Part shown: in pieces, positions 26,839 to 38,939 of the stretch
Position numbering within the stretch: position 1 is the stretch's first letter
Layout of the letters: every line of letters begins with the position of its first letter
Origin: Tanytarsus gracilentus
Taxonomy: Eukaryota > Arthropoda > Insecta > Diptera > Chironomidae
Direction: 5' to 3'
Assembly (NCBI GenBank): GCA_038502055.1
Contig: JAXRKN010000043.1
Coordinates: 1-64,000, forward strand
DNA: 64,000 nt
Translations under genes and position numbers: made by a program
Notes under the pieces: model-generated
Told to the model about the DNA's origin: nothing
The model's input: the letters and a program-made list of their open reading frames with translations, nothing else
Databases searched by the model: none

Positions 26839-28157
26839 CTATTGTGCAACATAGTCAAATTGTATTTTCAAAAAGCGGGTATCATTATGAAATGTTGCTT
26901 CATTAATATCAACCTCACTTAAAGGATTGTGAATTAAATTAATTCGTTTGACATGTGGAAAGTCTTGCCTTATCTTTTCAAAGTCCAAATTCTTCATTTG
27001 ATTTCCTTCCAAATTTATAAACACACAATATTTATAAGTTTTTAAATCTTTCATTGTGTTTAAACGGTTATAGGATATGTCTAAAATTTCTATTCGAATT
27101 CCATCCATTTCAGAGTCTTCTTCCTCACTTGATTCATCAGTGTCAAGGGATTCGATTGAATTGTACGCAAGAATTAATTTTTTAGCTTCTCGAATTTCCA
27201 TTTGCGTTTAATGTTTAAACTCATTTCTCGACAGATCGAGATGTAAATATGATCCTGTTGATATAAATGCGTTCAAGGCATTTTCGCTAGCATCCAATGT
27301 CATCGATTTTGCATTATGATTTATAATAATTTCAATTTAATGTTGAGGAGAATATGTGTGTATTGTTTGTATTTTAATATTCATGCGTAAAATTTTGTTC
27401 AGGGATAGGAAATTTTACCGTTATGGCTTTGTTGTTATCATTAAAAATATATAAAAAAATTAACATTCAAACAAAAAAATGTTAAAGTCTTTATTTCGTT
27501 ATTTTTTAAATGCAAATTTTTAACCTCCAAGTTAAAATTATCAAATTTCTCGATAAAGTTTCTTCTCAAATCGAGCAGATCTAAGTTTAAAATGTGATTT
27601 AAACCTGGAGATCCGTGAACAGAGTGCAAAATATTATCGTGAAGATAAATTTTTTTAAGATGCTCATGGCGAAGAAATGCATGGTTATAGTTGAAATGCA
27701 CAAAACAGTTGAAACTCAAGTCAAGCACTTCCACCTCCGACAAGGCGACAAATGACTAAATACGTCAAAAATACGTGCGGTGCAATGCTGGTAATGGCAT
27801 TACGGGATAAATTGAGAAATTTGAGCGAAGGAAAAGTTTCATTTCCGATTTCGTCGATTTTCTTCAATCCATTATTTGATGCATGTAGCATTATGAGGTT
27901 GGTAAAAGAAAAATTGCAGATGCTGAGTTTTCTCCAAATCCATAATAACCCATAAGTTTTTCGTTTACGGTAATTTTTGGAGCTTTCATTCTATTTGCTT
28001 GAAAATTTCGATGAGCTTTCTGAACACATTCGTCCCTCAGAATGTCATAGTTATGTGCCGGATATCCATTGGTATTAAATGCATTGAGGACCAACCACAA
28101 CGTTCTAAAATTAAAAGTTTTAATGTATGTAATTATTTACAAGATTTTTACTTTCAT
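26839..28157 (-). pseudogene. Decayed leucine-rich-repeat gene
   Basis: LRR segments continue through several frames on the minus strand. A candidate signal-peptide exon (28141-28157) joined to 28104 gives MKVKILTLWLVLNAF. The segment around 27860-27925 reads LKFLNLSRNAITSI. 27441-27743 reads VEVLDLSFN and LDLLDLRRNFIEKF. 26839-27201 reads IEILDISYNRLNTM and CVFINLEGNQMKNLDF. Continuity needs frame changes near 27925, 27763 and 27747, crosses several stops between about 27310 and 27440, and meets an in-frame TAA at 27208-27210 just before the last block. A long reading frame cannot be restored with plausible introns, so it is called a pseudogene. It is probably a relative of the intact LRR gene at 16670-17934. 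Confidence 0.75.
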
Positions 28158-29699
28158 CTCTATTTGAATGCTTGTTAGAGACTGATCTAATTGCGTGCAG
28201 TGCAAAATGCTTATAAAGAAATGCTTATTGATAATGCATTGAAAAGAAAAGTAGATCACTGTCGAGGAGCAATATATTTTTTGTTATCAAACTCCGACGG
28301 CTATTTTTTCCTTGGGACTTTCTTTTAATTGGCATGAATAGAAAACAGCATCACTATCGACATTAAATGAGTTTTACAGATGAAATTTATTATCCCATCA
28401 AAATAAAATAAAATCATTTATAACATCGCATGATTCACTTGAATGAAGATGAAAAAGATTCAATTGATACCTTTCTCACTTTCGGAAATTCTTGCTCTTT
28501 ATTTGCTCACACAAAACCATCATTGAAAATCAATTTACCAAACATAATTCAATCGAATGTTAAAGGAAAAAAACTAAAGAGATTTCTTTCATTTCTCATT
28601 TTGATTGCACTTTAGATTTTTTCCGGGTTGACACTTCTATCGACAGGTGAAAAATGATTCTAGTAAAAGTGAGCTTTAGATAAGGCTTGACAGCTATTCC
28701 ACAAGGAACGAAATATTTTTTTATCTAGCTCAATTTAAATTTCAAATAATTTTCTCTCAGTTGCAAAAAACCACTAAATATCTGCATTCCTTCAAACTTT
28801 TCAAGTTTTAATTGCGGTTCTTAACATTGTTTCTGTTCAATCTAAAATGCTGAATAGAAATTTCTCGTGCAAACTCTTTCTCTAACCAAGATAGAAAACG
28901 GCAAAATTTTCAAGCAATTTCCTTCTTGTGACAGTGAATTTGTCAAAAAGTCTTTTCGTAAAATCCCATTGGAAATGGCATAAAAATATGTTATTTTCTA
29001 TGACGTGCAAGTTAAGCAACGTCTTTTTTCCTCCTTTTTCCTTATATTAAGTCCAAAATTTTAGAATTTTAAATAAATTCAATTTTTTGATAATTTTGAA
29101 AAAAAAAAATTAAAAAAATTAAAAATTTCAAAAAAACGCAAAAAACTTTTTTTTTAATTTTTTCAATTTTTTTTCTTCAAAATTTTGAGACTTGAATTTT
29201 TTCAATTTTTTGATTTAAAAATTTCAAAAAAATACTGATCTAAGACAGCAAGAATGCTGTTTGCAGATTAACCTTCAATTTACCTTTAAAATACCTCCAC
29301 TACTTTTAAGCCAAAACTCTCTCGTTCAGTTTTTTAGCATTTTGCATTGGAAAATTGATTTAAATCTGTTCAATTTTTCTCTGCTTCATTGAAAAAAAAA
29401 TAAGCCAATGTTGAATAAATTGTATCGCGATTTTATTGAATAATGGAAATTAATATTTTTTCTTACAAGAAAAGATTTTCACTGCACATAAAAATTGTTA
29501 TTAAAGAAGAAAAATCTGGAACCGAATAAACATAATAAAATTGAAAAAGTTCATGAGAGAAAAATCGGAAATTTGCAAGGTTTCTGCAACTGTTGTTGGC
29601 TGCTTTAAAGTTTTACAACTAGATCATTATTAATTTCATCTTGAGCTCAAGTGAGTGCATGCTCTTGTTTAAGCTCTCAACTTTCAATGCGGTTTTATC
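28158..29699. other. Intergenic, no gene recognised
   Basis: A+T-rich sequence containing a low-complexity A/T-run stretch at about 29095-29235. The open frame at 28430-28615 has no supporting feature. Confidence 0.6.
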
Positions 29700-30011
29700 T
29701 TACAAATTATACTGCAGTATACACCAGCATGTTTCTTTCGTAACGGCATTTTTACAATAATGAAGAATTTTTTTAAGGAAACATAAATTCGTGATACCAA
29801 AACTTGATCTCGTTTCTGCACACAAAGTCATTAGGAGGAGCAAAAATACAACAGACATGACTTTTTTAGAAAGTGAAAAATGGATATTTTTGCTGTCCAT
29901 GACACGAACTATAGCCATGACCCCAAAAATTCCTAAAATAGGCAAAACTAGAGTGACAGAACTATCATCTGGCGATAATTTGAAGTCTTTAGCTACCTCT
30001 GGTGGGTTACA
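29700..30011 (-). CDS. Unrecognised exon or small gene with two hydrophobic segments
   Basis: A 312-base open block follows a good acceptor (TTTTTACTTTAG, exon start 30011) and runs to a TAA at 29700. It encodes 103 residues beginning CNPPEVAKDFKLSPDD. The first hydrophobic segment (TLVLPILGIFGVMAIV) resembles a membrane helix. A second begins at an internal Met at 29858 (MSVVFLLLLMTLCAETRSS) and resembles a signal peptide before a short four-cysteine tail. It could be the last exon of a membrane protein, a 52-residue secreted peptide from 29858, or chance. No upstream exon was identified. Confidence 0.3.
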   Translation of the reverse strand, partial: CNPPEVAKDFKLSPDDSSVTLVLPILGIFGVMAIVRVMDSKNIHFSLSKKVMSVVFLLLLMTLCAETRSSFGITNLCFLKKILHYCKNAVTKETCWCILQYNL

Positions 30012-32586
30012 CTAAAGTAAAAACATATTATGTTTGGAAACACATTTGTTACTATACTTTTTTTCATAAATCTTTGAATAGAAATAATTCTCGTGAAAAG
30101 TAATTTTGCATAATGAAGTCGACAAATTCATATTTCATGCGATCTTCTCTTGCCTCCATCAAGTGGTACAAAATATTATCAACCGTCTTAGAATGTTACG
30201 CCGTTCACAGCATACGATGAAAGCACTTTCATTAACATTCCAAACCCTCTTTCCTAAAAATATGCAAATCTCAGTACAAGGAAATTCTTTTTCGCCTTAC
30301 ATACTTTCACGAGTGAACATAAAAAGAGAGTGCCTCGACGAAAATTAACATCAACATATTCACACCGGGAGAAAAACAACATTCTTAGGCGAAATTCCAT
30401 TTTCTGATTTTTCCAATTGTTCGAAATCCGATTATCTCCTGAAAAGTACTTCACTCAATGAAAGATTCGTGATGAAATCCGTGTCAACGCTTAGAAGTAT
30501 TGATTACAAAAAATTAATAAATATACTGATGACTTTTTTCGTTACTTCCCGCTAGAAAGAAGCAAATTTTTGCTGTTGCTGCACCGGTATACATTTAAAA
30601 GTATTTTTATTTATTTGGTTGTATAATGTCGATTGGCTCACGAAACATTCAGACAACAAAAAAAGGTACACTGAAAGCATAAAAATTTCTATGGGATATT
30701 TTTATGAATTCTGACTCGCTTTTTACATTGATACAAAACTCTTGCGAACGTGACGCCATTGCACAATAAAGTTAAGCACAGTCGACATAAAAAGTGATGT
30801 AAAAAGAAATTTGAATTTTAGATTTTCACGAGAACGAGAGTAAAAATTTGTATATGTGCACTTTACCTTTTAATGTGAATGAAATCTCGCAAACGGAAAT
30901 GAATTTTTGGGGCAATAACTTTTTTCTCGTTAATTTTTAAACTTTAAATTCAAAAATATATTTTTACATCTTGAGCCATCTGCAAAATAAAAACATTTTA
31001 TGATCTTTTCGATTACATTTTAAGAGATGACTTGCATAGTAAAATTTGCAACATCACACATGACACCGAAACATATTGAGAAAGTTGAAAAATTTATAGA
31101 TTTAGGAGAATGATGATAGGGTTTACCAAATATTTTGACCCTTTTTGTTGATGCTTAAATGTTGGTGTGGAATGTCGGGCCTATTTGCTCAATTTCCACA
31201 TTATTTAAATGTATTCTGCCTTTTTTTCTTATGGAACATTTTTTACAGTCCTCATTTCTTCTGAATTTTGCATGAAAGGATAAGAAATCTATCCAATGGA
31301 ATCATATGTTTCAAATAAATGGGATGAGAATCAATTGACTTTAAACTTATGTAGAGAAAATTATAGCAGAAAACTAGAAGAAAATGGAGACTCAGTTTTT
31401 AAAGTTAAATCATCTAATAATGCGCATTATTTTAAGCAGAAAAAATGTAAACCGAATGTTTTGGATAACATGTCGATAAACAAGTGAAAATATTTATGAT
31501 AAACAGGCTTAAGTCAATCCGGAAGGTTTTAGACTGAAAGCTTCTTGTTTTTCTTAGTAAGTGAGAGCACGACACTCAATTTATATTCAGTCAACACTGT
31601 TTGATAACGTAATTTCTCTCCTTATCACATGTAATTTGTTTATATCCGAGAAAATTGCAGAAGCGGAAAGTAACAATAAAAGGCGTGAGAAGTTTTCTCT
31701 GTTTGAATTCCCTTTTCGACACGCTTGTAGGCTCAACATATGTGATGATGAAGGTGATGAATCTTTTTACATATTTTCACACTTTGATGACTTCCCTCAC
31801 ACTCTCTTTGCGCTCTTCCTCAAGTGATGATAAAGCCAAAGCGAAAAATTTTCTCGTTCACTTATTCGCACCCCGAGTGAGAGAGAAAAGCAAAAATGTA
31901 CACACAATCATAACACTGGTTCATGCATAAGTTGGATTTTGCCAACAAAAATTGATCAAATAATAATTAATTTTTATAAAACTTGATTTTAGTTCATAAC
32001 CAAAATTTTTCTCATATACAAGCAGTGGATTATGAGAAAGTAAATTTTTTGATATATTGTAATCTGAAAATTTGAGACATACCTTTGAGTTTACAGACTT
32101 GACAAAAAAAATTTAATAACCCATTGCTTTCGTAATTTTTCACTGAAAAATATTTGCTTAATGAGTGTTGTTTTTTGAAAATGGAGCATAGTATTTAATG
32201 ACTTTAGCAGAATTTCCTTACCAAGGGTTTATCGCTGATGCTAAACGACGACAAAATTATTTGATTGTCTAGTAAGAAATGCACATTTAGTTAAAGAGTA
32301 CATTTGAAAATAACATGAAAAGGGACGAATCAATGTTCATTTCAACATCTTCTAAATTACCGTGTTCTTACAACTTTAACAGAAACACTTAAGAAAATCT
32401 TACACTTTTTTATTTGTGTCACCTTAAAGTGAAGAAATTATTTCCTCCTCCATTTGTACACATAGCACCATGTGCTTTAGCGATTTAAATAATTACACAT
32501 CATTATTCTTCTATATAGTATTAAAACAAATGGGATTCTAGAACATAATTTCTTTCTCCTATGTTAATGATTATGTGTGATGAAAA
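30012..32586. other. Intergenic, no gene recognised
   Basis: No exon chain, RNA gene or repeat structure was identified. The overlapping short frames around 31561-31930 show no recognisable domain. Confidence 0.5.
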
Positions 32587-32628
32587 TCCTTATTATAAAC
32601 AAAGAGAGTTGTATGTTGTATGTTACGG

Positions 32629-33131
32629 TCTCATGTGGGACCCCTAATAAAAATCTTTGGGGTCTTAGAGTCACTAATTATATCATTTTTAAGTGCTAAT
32701 TAATAATCTACTAGATCTCTTCTCGATCGATCAAAATGATGAAAGTAAAAAGGCGGCGGCCAAGAGTGGCAATGTTAAGATTAAGAGCATGCTTGAAAAC
32801 TTACCAGAGCTATGGGGTGATCAACAATATGCGGATGATTAAGTTTTTAATTTACTTAATCTAATTGACATCCTGTTAAGCTAATTAGAACTTTATTTCA
32901 TTAAAAAATTAATTATTTTAATTGAATCGAATTTATTTTTTTTTATTAGCGCTCTCACATGTACCAAATTGAAGAAAAAAAAGTTCTAGGGGAGCTAATT
33001 AACGATATGAATAATTAAGTTTATATTTTATTTCATCTAATTAAGACTCAAAATTATTAATTAGCACTTAAAAATGATATAATTAGTGACTCTAAGACCC
33101 CAAAGATTTTTATTAGGGGTCCCACATGAGA
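32629..33131. mobile_element. 503-bp element with perfect 79-bp inverted repeats
   Basis: Bases 32629-32707 and 33053-33131 are exact reverse complements over 79 bp. Outer ends read TCTCATGTGGGACCCCTAAT and its complement. The element sits inside the Helitron-type sequence, just after its 5' end. A related block continues beyond the right arm to about 33246, so the inserted DNA is probably larger (about 620 bp) with boundaries near 32627 and 33250. No coding sequence is present. The perfect arms suggest recent activity or gene conversion. Confidence 0.9.
32832..32904 (+). repeat. 73-bp direct repeat, copy 1
   Basis: Identical to 33174-33246 over 73 bases (begins CGGATGATTAAG, ends TTTATTTCATTAA). 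A diverged third version lies around 32983-33060. Together they form three modules about 166-176 bp apart within and beside the inverted-repeat element. Confidence 0.9.
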
Positions 33132-33173
33132 AAAATTGTTAATTTTAAGCTCTAAGGGAGCTAATTAGTGACT

Positions 33174-33246
33174 CGGATGATTAAGTTTTTAATTTACTTA
33201 ATCTAATTGACATCCTGTTAAGCTAATTAGAACTTTATTTCATTAA
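33174..33246 (+). repeat. 73-bp direct repeat, copy 2
   Basis: Exact match to 32832-32904. It lies outside the right 79-bp arm, directly before the Helitron-like sequence resumes. Confidence 0.9.
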
Positions 33247-34733
33247 TACAATCCGCAAGGCTCTTTTTGGAAAATCAAAAATCCAATTGGATTTTTTTGG
33301 TAGGAAATTTTAATCTTCACTCATTTTTTTCAAAACATTAAAATTCTCAGGTAAAATTTTGAGGGCGTGGTTTAAAATTTAGTAAAGATTAAAATTTTAA
33401 ACATCGTGAAACTAAAAAAATAATAAGCTGAAAACTTTTTTTTGGATTTTACAAAATACTATTGGGGTTTTTTTTACTAAAAACGGAAATTCAGCAACTG
33501 AAAATATTATTTGGTATGATTTTAACTTTGATGAATTTTTTGTAATGAAATAGAAATAAAATTATTGAACTATTTTTTGAAATGCTAAAAAAAGATTTTC
33601 AGTGTTTTACAGAAAATTATAATTTTACCCCTAAAACTATGCAACCATGGAGAAAAAATACACGAGCACTCGTAATTGAATGATTAAATTTGTAAATAAT
33701 TTTAAAAATTCTTGATGTGAAAAATTTATTTCAATTTAAAGCTTTAATTTAATTTATCTCTCTCACAATTTAATTTTTTCACATTTCTCTTGTTACATTT
33801 CACTACAACCAACGATTTGCTGAAAGAAGCTATATCTTAATCATGGGTGACATGACTACGATTAAATTCGCAACATGTACTCGCATATCCGTAAACTTAC
33901 CTCAACTGACCCAATTTAAAATTAAATCATTTAACTTGTCGTCACACTGACTCGAACAACGCAGCTAGAGAAGGTAACAATGACTTGAGATTAAACAATC
34001 GATACATTTTAACCTCCAATGAGTGTGTTTGATTTTTTTATTTCACGTGAAGTTATGTCAGTCGAGAAAGGCATTAAAACTTGTGAACCGGTCAATTGCA
34101 TACGGAGAAATTTGTGTAAGGAATTTCACCGAAAGAAACATTGCGGGTTTTGTTCGAGAGAGACTTTTTGATTGTGCCAGATAAAAAAATAAGAAATGTT
34201 GTGCACTCGTGCGTTATTTGCGTAACAATTAATTTGTCGATTTATTAAAAGGGGGGAAATTAATTGTAGAGCAAACGATAGCAGTAATAGTTTGTGGTGT
34301 TATTAAAAAATCCAAGGAAATTCTAAAGCTAAAAACGCAATTTTATTATTTTTTAAACTCAAAAAATTAGACAATAATTAACTCAATTAATTGGCAAGAA
34401 ATTTATATTTGATTAATGCTAATGTGAAGTTTTATTTACTAAACAAAATTCCCGTTTTAAAAAATATCCCAAAAAAATTTTCTTTACATGGATGCAGTTT
34501 AACGCATCAATTACGTCAAAAAAAGTATGGAAACAATTCTCTAATTTGATTTGATACCTAACTATGGAAATTTGTGAAACATACTGGGTACGGGGGTTCG
34601 ATTTAAAGGCTTACATTGCGGTTTTCAAAGAAATTAATAGAATGTGGATATTTCAAAGTTTTCATGTTAAAAAAATTAAATTTTAGAGTGACGAATGTAA
34701 CATACTGCGGCTTGCCGGGCTTAAACCGCCTAG

Positions 34734-35893
34734 TGTATTTATAGTGAAGAAGAAAAACTCTGAAAACGTTTGTATGCAATGTGAAAATTCATCATGAAGC
34801 CTTCCTGCTAAAATTTCTAGAACAGATGCTTTGAATGTCAAAGGAAAAGAAAAAAAAATGATTTCGACTTAATTTGAAACCTTTTTAAGTATGTATAAAA
34901 ATTTAAAAAAAAAATAGTAGCCACGTCTCTAGTCGTTCTTGTCTTCTTTTCCTTAAATTTGAGATGATTTACATTCACATTTAAAAAACCAGGAGAGCGC
35001 AAAATTTTTTGTGTTTCTTATCTCAAAATACCATCCAACCATGAACATTAATATTATAAATTAACTAAACAAAAAGCATGGGAATGTGATTTTCCCTGTA
35101 ATACTCTTTCTCTGCTCCAGTTAATAAAATAAATATCTGTATGTAAATTTTATATGTATATAATTTTTCTTTAAGTACCTAAAAACTGCGAACTACTCTT
35201 AATGTTAATAAAAATGCACTTTGCAAATGTCAGAAGATAAAAGCTTTCAAGATTTCATAAGTAATATGATTCCATTACTCATAATGTAAACTCAACATTA
35301 TCATAAACTTTTCAAATTTCCCGCAAAAAAACTTAAGCAACCAGCTTCACTCATGGAAACAAATAAAAATTTCAAACTCAAGGCATGGAATTAAAAATCA
35401 TAAAGCTCTTTATAATTTTAAAACTTTTTAAAAACAGGTAGATTTAACTTTAAACTCACGTTAAAACCATTAAAACTTTTATTATAATTGATTATGTTTT
35501 TACACGAAAAATTGCTTATGTATTTTTTCAATTTCCACACACTGACAAAAATTTTTAGTAGTGGTTAAAAGTGTTGTCACATAATTATTTTACTAAATGC
35601 TCTAAATAAAAGCATGTGTTTTCAGTCGACTGACGTTACTTGGTGATAGATATTCAAGAAACAAGGAGTTTTTGATACACGCCAAAAGTAAATTTCTTCC
35701 ACATTTTATTGAAATTTTCAATTAATATCATTTAGTTGAATTTGAAACGAACTTTGAATATTTTGGCCAGTGCAAATCAATCCTAAAAAAGTAAAAGTAC
35801 ACAAATTAAATCTATTTTTAGCCGAAATATTTATAAAACAAGATATCCGGTTTATAATTAAATTACATTTCGATAAAAGAAAATTATTTAATC
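34734..35893. other. Intergenic, upstream of IMP dehydrogenase
   Basis: No gene recognised. A TATAAAA at 35832-35838 lies about 55 bases before the start codon and may be the core promoter of the downstream gene. Confidence 0.5.
35832..35838 (+). promoter_or_regulatory. Candidate TATA box for IMP dehydrogenase
   Basis: TATAAAA, with an expected start near 35862 and the ATG at 35894. Chance occurrence is possible in this A+T-rich DNA. Confidence 0.35.
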
Positions 35894-37561
35894 ATGAATG
35901 TCAATGGTTGTGATGAAAAATTAATGGATGGATTGTCGATTGGCGAATTGTTTGAGAGAGGAGAAGGAATGGCTTACAAGTGAGACATTTAAATTTTTTT
36001 GTAAGAAAATGTGGCATTCAACACGTTTTTTGGTTTTTTGTCTAGTGATTTTTTGTTGTTGCCCGGCTTTATTGATTTTACGGCAGAAGAAGTTAATCTT
36101 ACATCACCGTTGACAAAAAGAATTTCGCTGAAAGCTCCCTTGGTTTCCTCTCCAATGGATACAGTTTCAGAGAGTGACATGGCAATCTCGATGGCTGTGA
36201 GTTTAAGTTACTTTTTGATATAGAAAAATATATTTCTAAAACAAATTTTAAAATAGCTCTGCGGTGGAATCGGTATTATTCATCATAATTGCACTCCGGA
36301 ATATCAAGCTAACGAAGTATTAAAAGTTAAAAAATACAAACATGGTTTCATTCGCGATCCTGTTGTGATGTCAGCCGCTAATACAGTGGCAGACGTTTTG
36401 GAAGCGAAACGTAAAAATGGTTTTACTGGCTACCCGATAACAGAAAATGGCAAATTAGGTGGGAAACTTGTTGGCATTGTCACCTCGCGTGATATTGATT
36501 TTCGAGAAAAGGATCTTGACCTGAAACTTGAGGATGTTATGACAAAATTCAAAGACATGGTGACTGCAAAGCAAGGCATTAAATTACAAGAGGCAAACGA
36601 GATACTTGAAAAGAGCAAAAAAGGAAAATTGCCAATAATTAATTCGAACGGTGAACTTGTGGCATTAATTGCCCGCACAGATTTGAAGAAAGCTCGCAGC
36701 TATCCAAATGCTTCAAAGGATAGTAATAAGCAGCTTCTTGTGGGAGCTGCGTTAAGTACAAGAGAAGATGACAAGGAGAGATTACAATTGTTAGTTAATT
36801 CGGGTGTGGACGTCGTCGTCTTGGACTCTTCGCAAGGAAACTCTCGATTCCAAATTGAAATGATAAAATTCATAAAATCAACCTACTCAGAACTTCAAGT
36901 TATTGCGGGAAATGTTGTAACTCGAGCGCAAGCTAAAAATTTAATAGATGCCGGCTGCGATGGCCTTCGTGTTGGCATGGGAAGTGGTTCGATTTGTATT
37001 ACTCAAGAAGTAATGGCGTGCGGTTGCCCACAAGCAACAGCTGTTTATCAGGTTGCTTCCTACGCTAGAAACTTTGGTGTTCCGATTATTGCTGATGGTG
37101 GCATCCAAAACATCGGTCACATTATGAAAGCACTGTCGCTTGGAGCATCGACAGTTATGATGGGCTCACTACTCGCAGGAACCAGTGAGGCTCCCGGCGA
37201 GTACTTTTTCTCTGAAGGCGTTCGTTTAAAGAAGTATCGTGGAATGGGAAGTTTAGAAGCTATGGAGCGCAAAGATACTAAAGGCGCAGCCATGTCTCGC
37301 TACTATCATTCTGAAATGGACAAACTTCGTGTGGCACAAGGTGTTTCTGGAAATATTGTCGATAAGGGTTCGGTCCTTCGCTTTTTGCCCTACTTAGAGT
37401 GTGGTTTGCAGCACAGCTGCCAAGACCTCGGTGCTCGATCATTGAAGAATCTCAATGAAATGATTTATTCTGGCGAGTTGCGCTTCATGAAAAGAACTCA
37501 CTCTGCCCAATTAGAGGGCAATGTACATAGTCTTTTTTCATATGAAAAGCGTCTCTTCTAA
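35894..37561 (+). CDS. IMPDH: Inosine-5'-monophosphate dehydrogenase
   Basis: Three exons, 35894-35979, 36046-36196 and 36257-37561, are separated by introns of 66 and 60 bp and give 513 residues, nearly the usual animal length (514 in human). The enzyme oxidises IMP to XMP with NAD+, the committed step of guanine nucleotide synthesis, in the cytosol. Exon 1 has DGLSIGELFERGEGMAYN. Exon 2 gives LPGFIDFTAEEVNLTSPLTK and VSSPMDTVSESDMAI. Exon 3 begins CGGIGIIHHNCTPEYQ. Two CBS regions span about residues 110-235. The NAD-site aspartate is in LDSSQGNS (D269), and the catalytic cysteine in GMGSGSICITQE (C326). The flap is in KKYRGMGSLEAM, and the C-terminus is SYEKRLF. Residues 116-513 are open in one frame, but the true start lies two exons upstream. 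The fly orthologue is raspberry. Confidence 0.97.
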
Positions 37562-38939
37562 CAATCAAAGAGCGATGTCAAAGTAATGCCATGGCTTGAA
37601 AAAAGAAAATAATACCACTTTTATTGTGAACCAAAACGAAAATTCCAAGTGATTTCATTTTATTTTGAAAATTCCTCCTTAATGTGTTTATGAACTTAAA
37701 AAGTACACCATGAACTTGAAATTTAGATTTTAATGTTGAAAAATGATTCCTGATTTGCACTGAAGCCTAATTGTCGTGTCATTAAAAACTATATATCAAC
37801 TTAAAAATAATAAGATAATAATAAAATTAATAAGAATTTGTTCTTTGTCATGCGCAACAAATTGTTTCTTCCCAACTTTCAGAGTCTTTATGAACATTTC
37901 ACGTATTAAACAATTAATTGAAGAGTATAAAAAATTTGGGTTAAAATATTTTTCACACATTTTGCAGATGAAAAAAGTCATTTTGTTCCGATTTTATCGA
38001 ATTATTATTTTTTTATTTTTTTTATGTTGTTAAGGTAGAAAGACATTCCTTCATAATGAAACAGCATGTGGAATAAATTTCTTACAATTTTTTTTGCAAA
38101 ATACTGAGATAAAAAAGTAGAAAAACAAATTTCTTGAACAAATATTTGTTTCACCTGAATTTTTTGTTTTATTATTTGACTTTCATTCTCTTTAACTGTC
38201 TTGCACACTCATAACAAATGACGTCTTTAATTATTTCGCGTTTAAAAAGATTTAAAAAAAATACGAAAATATAAGGACTATGAGAAAAAATGTGCTGTAA
38301 AATTTTCTCTCTCTAAAAATGAGTGTGAAAGATGATATATCAGCACAATACGTTGTTTTTTTCTAAACACGTGGATGAGAATGATGATGTTATTGTAACA
38401 TGCTGTTGTAACCGTAAAAAATGAAATCATTTTTAGGCAGTTTTTCCATCACGTTCGATGAGATGAGAAATCAATTGACATCAGTGGAATGGGTGGTGTT
38501 TTTGCTGATTGATTTCTCTATCACAATAATGAATTGCTTGGTGTGCTTCCACATTATTAGGCCTTTAAGCTGCCAAAGTCGAGAAGATGATAATTAATAT
38601 CGAGACTAAAATCTCTTCTCAATTTTCGCCTTATTATTTTCTCATTTTTCCATTATTGCGTGATTTTCGATTATTTCATTTTCTCCCAACCTCGAACACA
38701 ATAAATCATTCTTCGCTTACTTTACAGCTGATTAACTCCAAATAGAATCAAATTCCTTTGAGGGATATTTGGCTAATTTAATGTCAAAAATTTTTAAAAG
38801 CCAAGATCAAAAAACAATGACAAAAGGGTTTAAATAAGTAAACATTTGATGATTTTAAACTTTTAATTAAGTTAAAATGTAGCATTTTAAAATAGATAAA
38901 TTTTTGCGTTTTTTATTCTCTTTATTAAAATTTAGTTTG
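37562..38939. other. Downstream of IMP dehydrogenase, no gene recognised
   Basis: It contains the 3' untranslated region of IMPDH, though no single convincing AATAAA stands out. Short frames on both strands have no supporting feature. Confidence 0.5.

Larger units (their letters stand above)
32587..34733 (+). mobile_element. Helitron-type non-autonomous element carrying a nested insertion
   Basis: The 5' end TCCTTATTATAAAC at 32587 is preceded by A. The 3' end GGGCTTAAACCGCCTAG finishes at 34733, followed by T. This is the A|TC...CTAG|T arrangement of Helitrons. A GCGG/CCGC stem sits directly before CTAG. The first 26 bases and the last 27 bases are identical to the 143-bp copy at 52547-52689. 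A further shared block (about 33267-33307, with GGAAAATCAAAAATCCAATTG) follows the nested element. There is no helicase or replication-initiator gene, so it is non-autonomous. The two ends could belong to separate fragments; the 2.1-kb span is inferred from terminal structure. Confidence 0.65.

Noticed and set aside
27744..27765. A 19-base GT-AG interval that would bridge one frame change in the LRR pseudogene
   Set aside because: Far too short for spliceosomal removal, and another frame change and stops remain nearby.
34575..34600. GGGGGTTCGATTTAAA resembling a tRNA or SINE B box
   Set aside because: No A box about 50 bases upstream and no tRNA-like fold; it lies inside the Helitron-type element.
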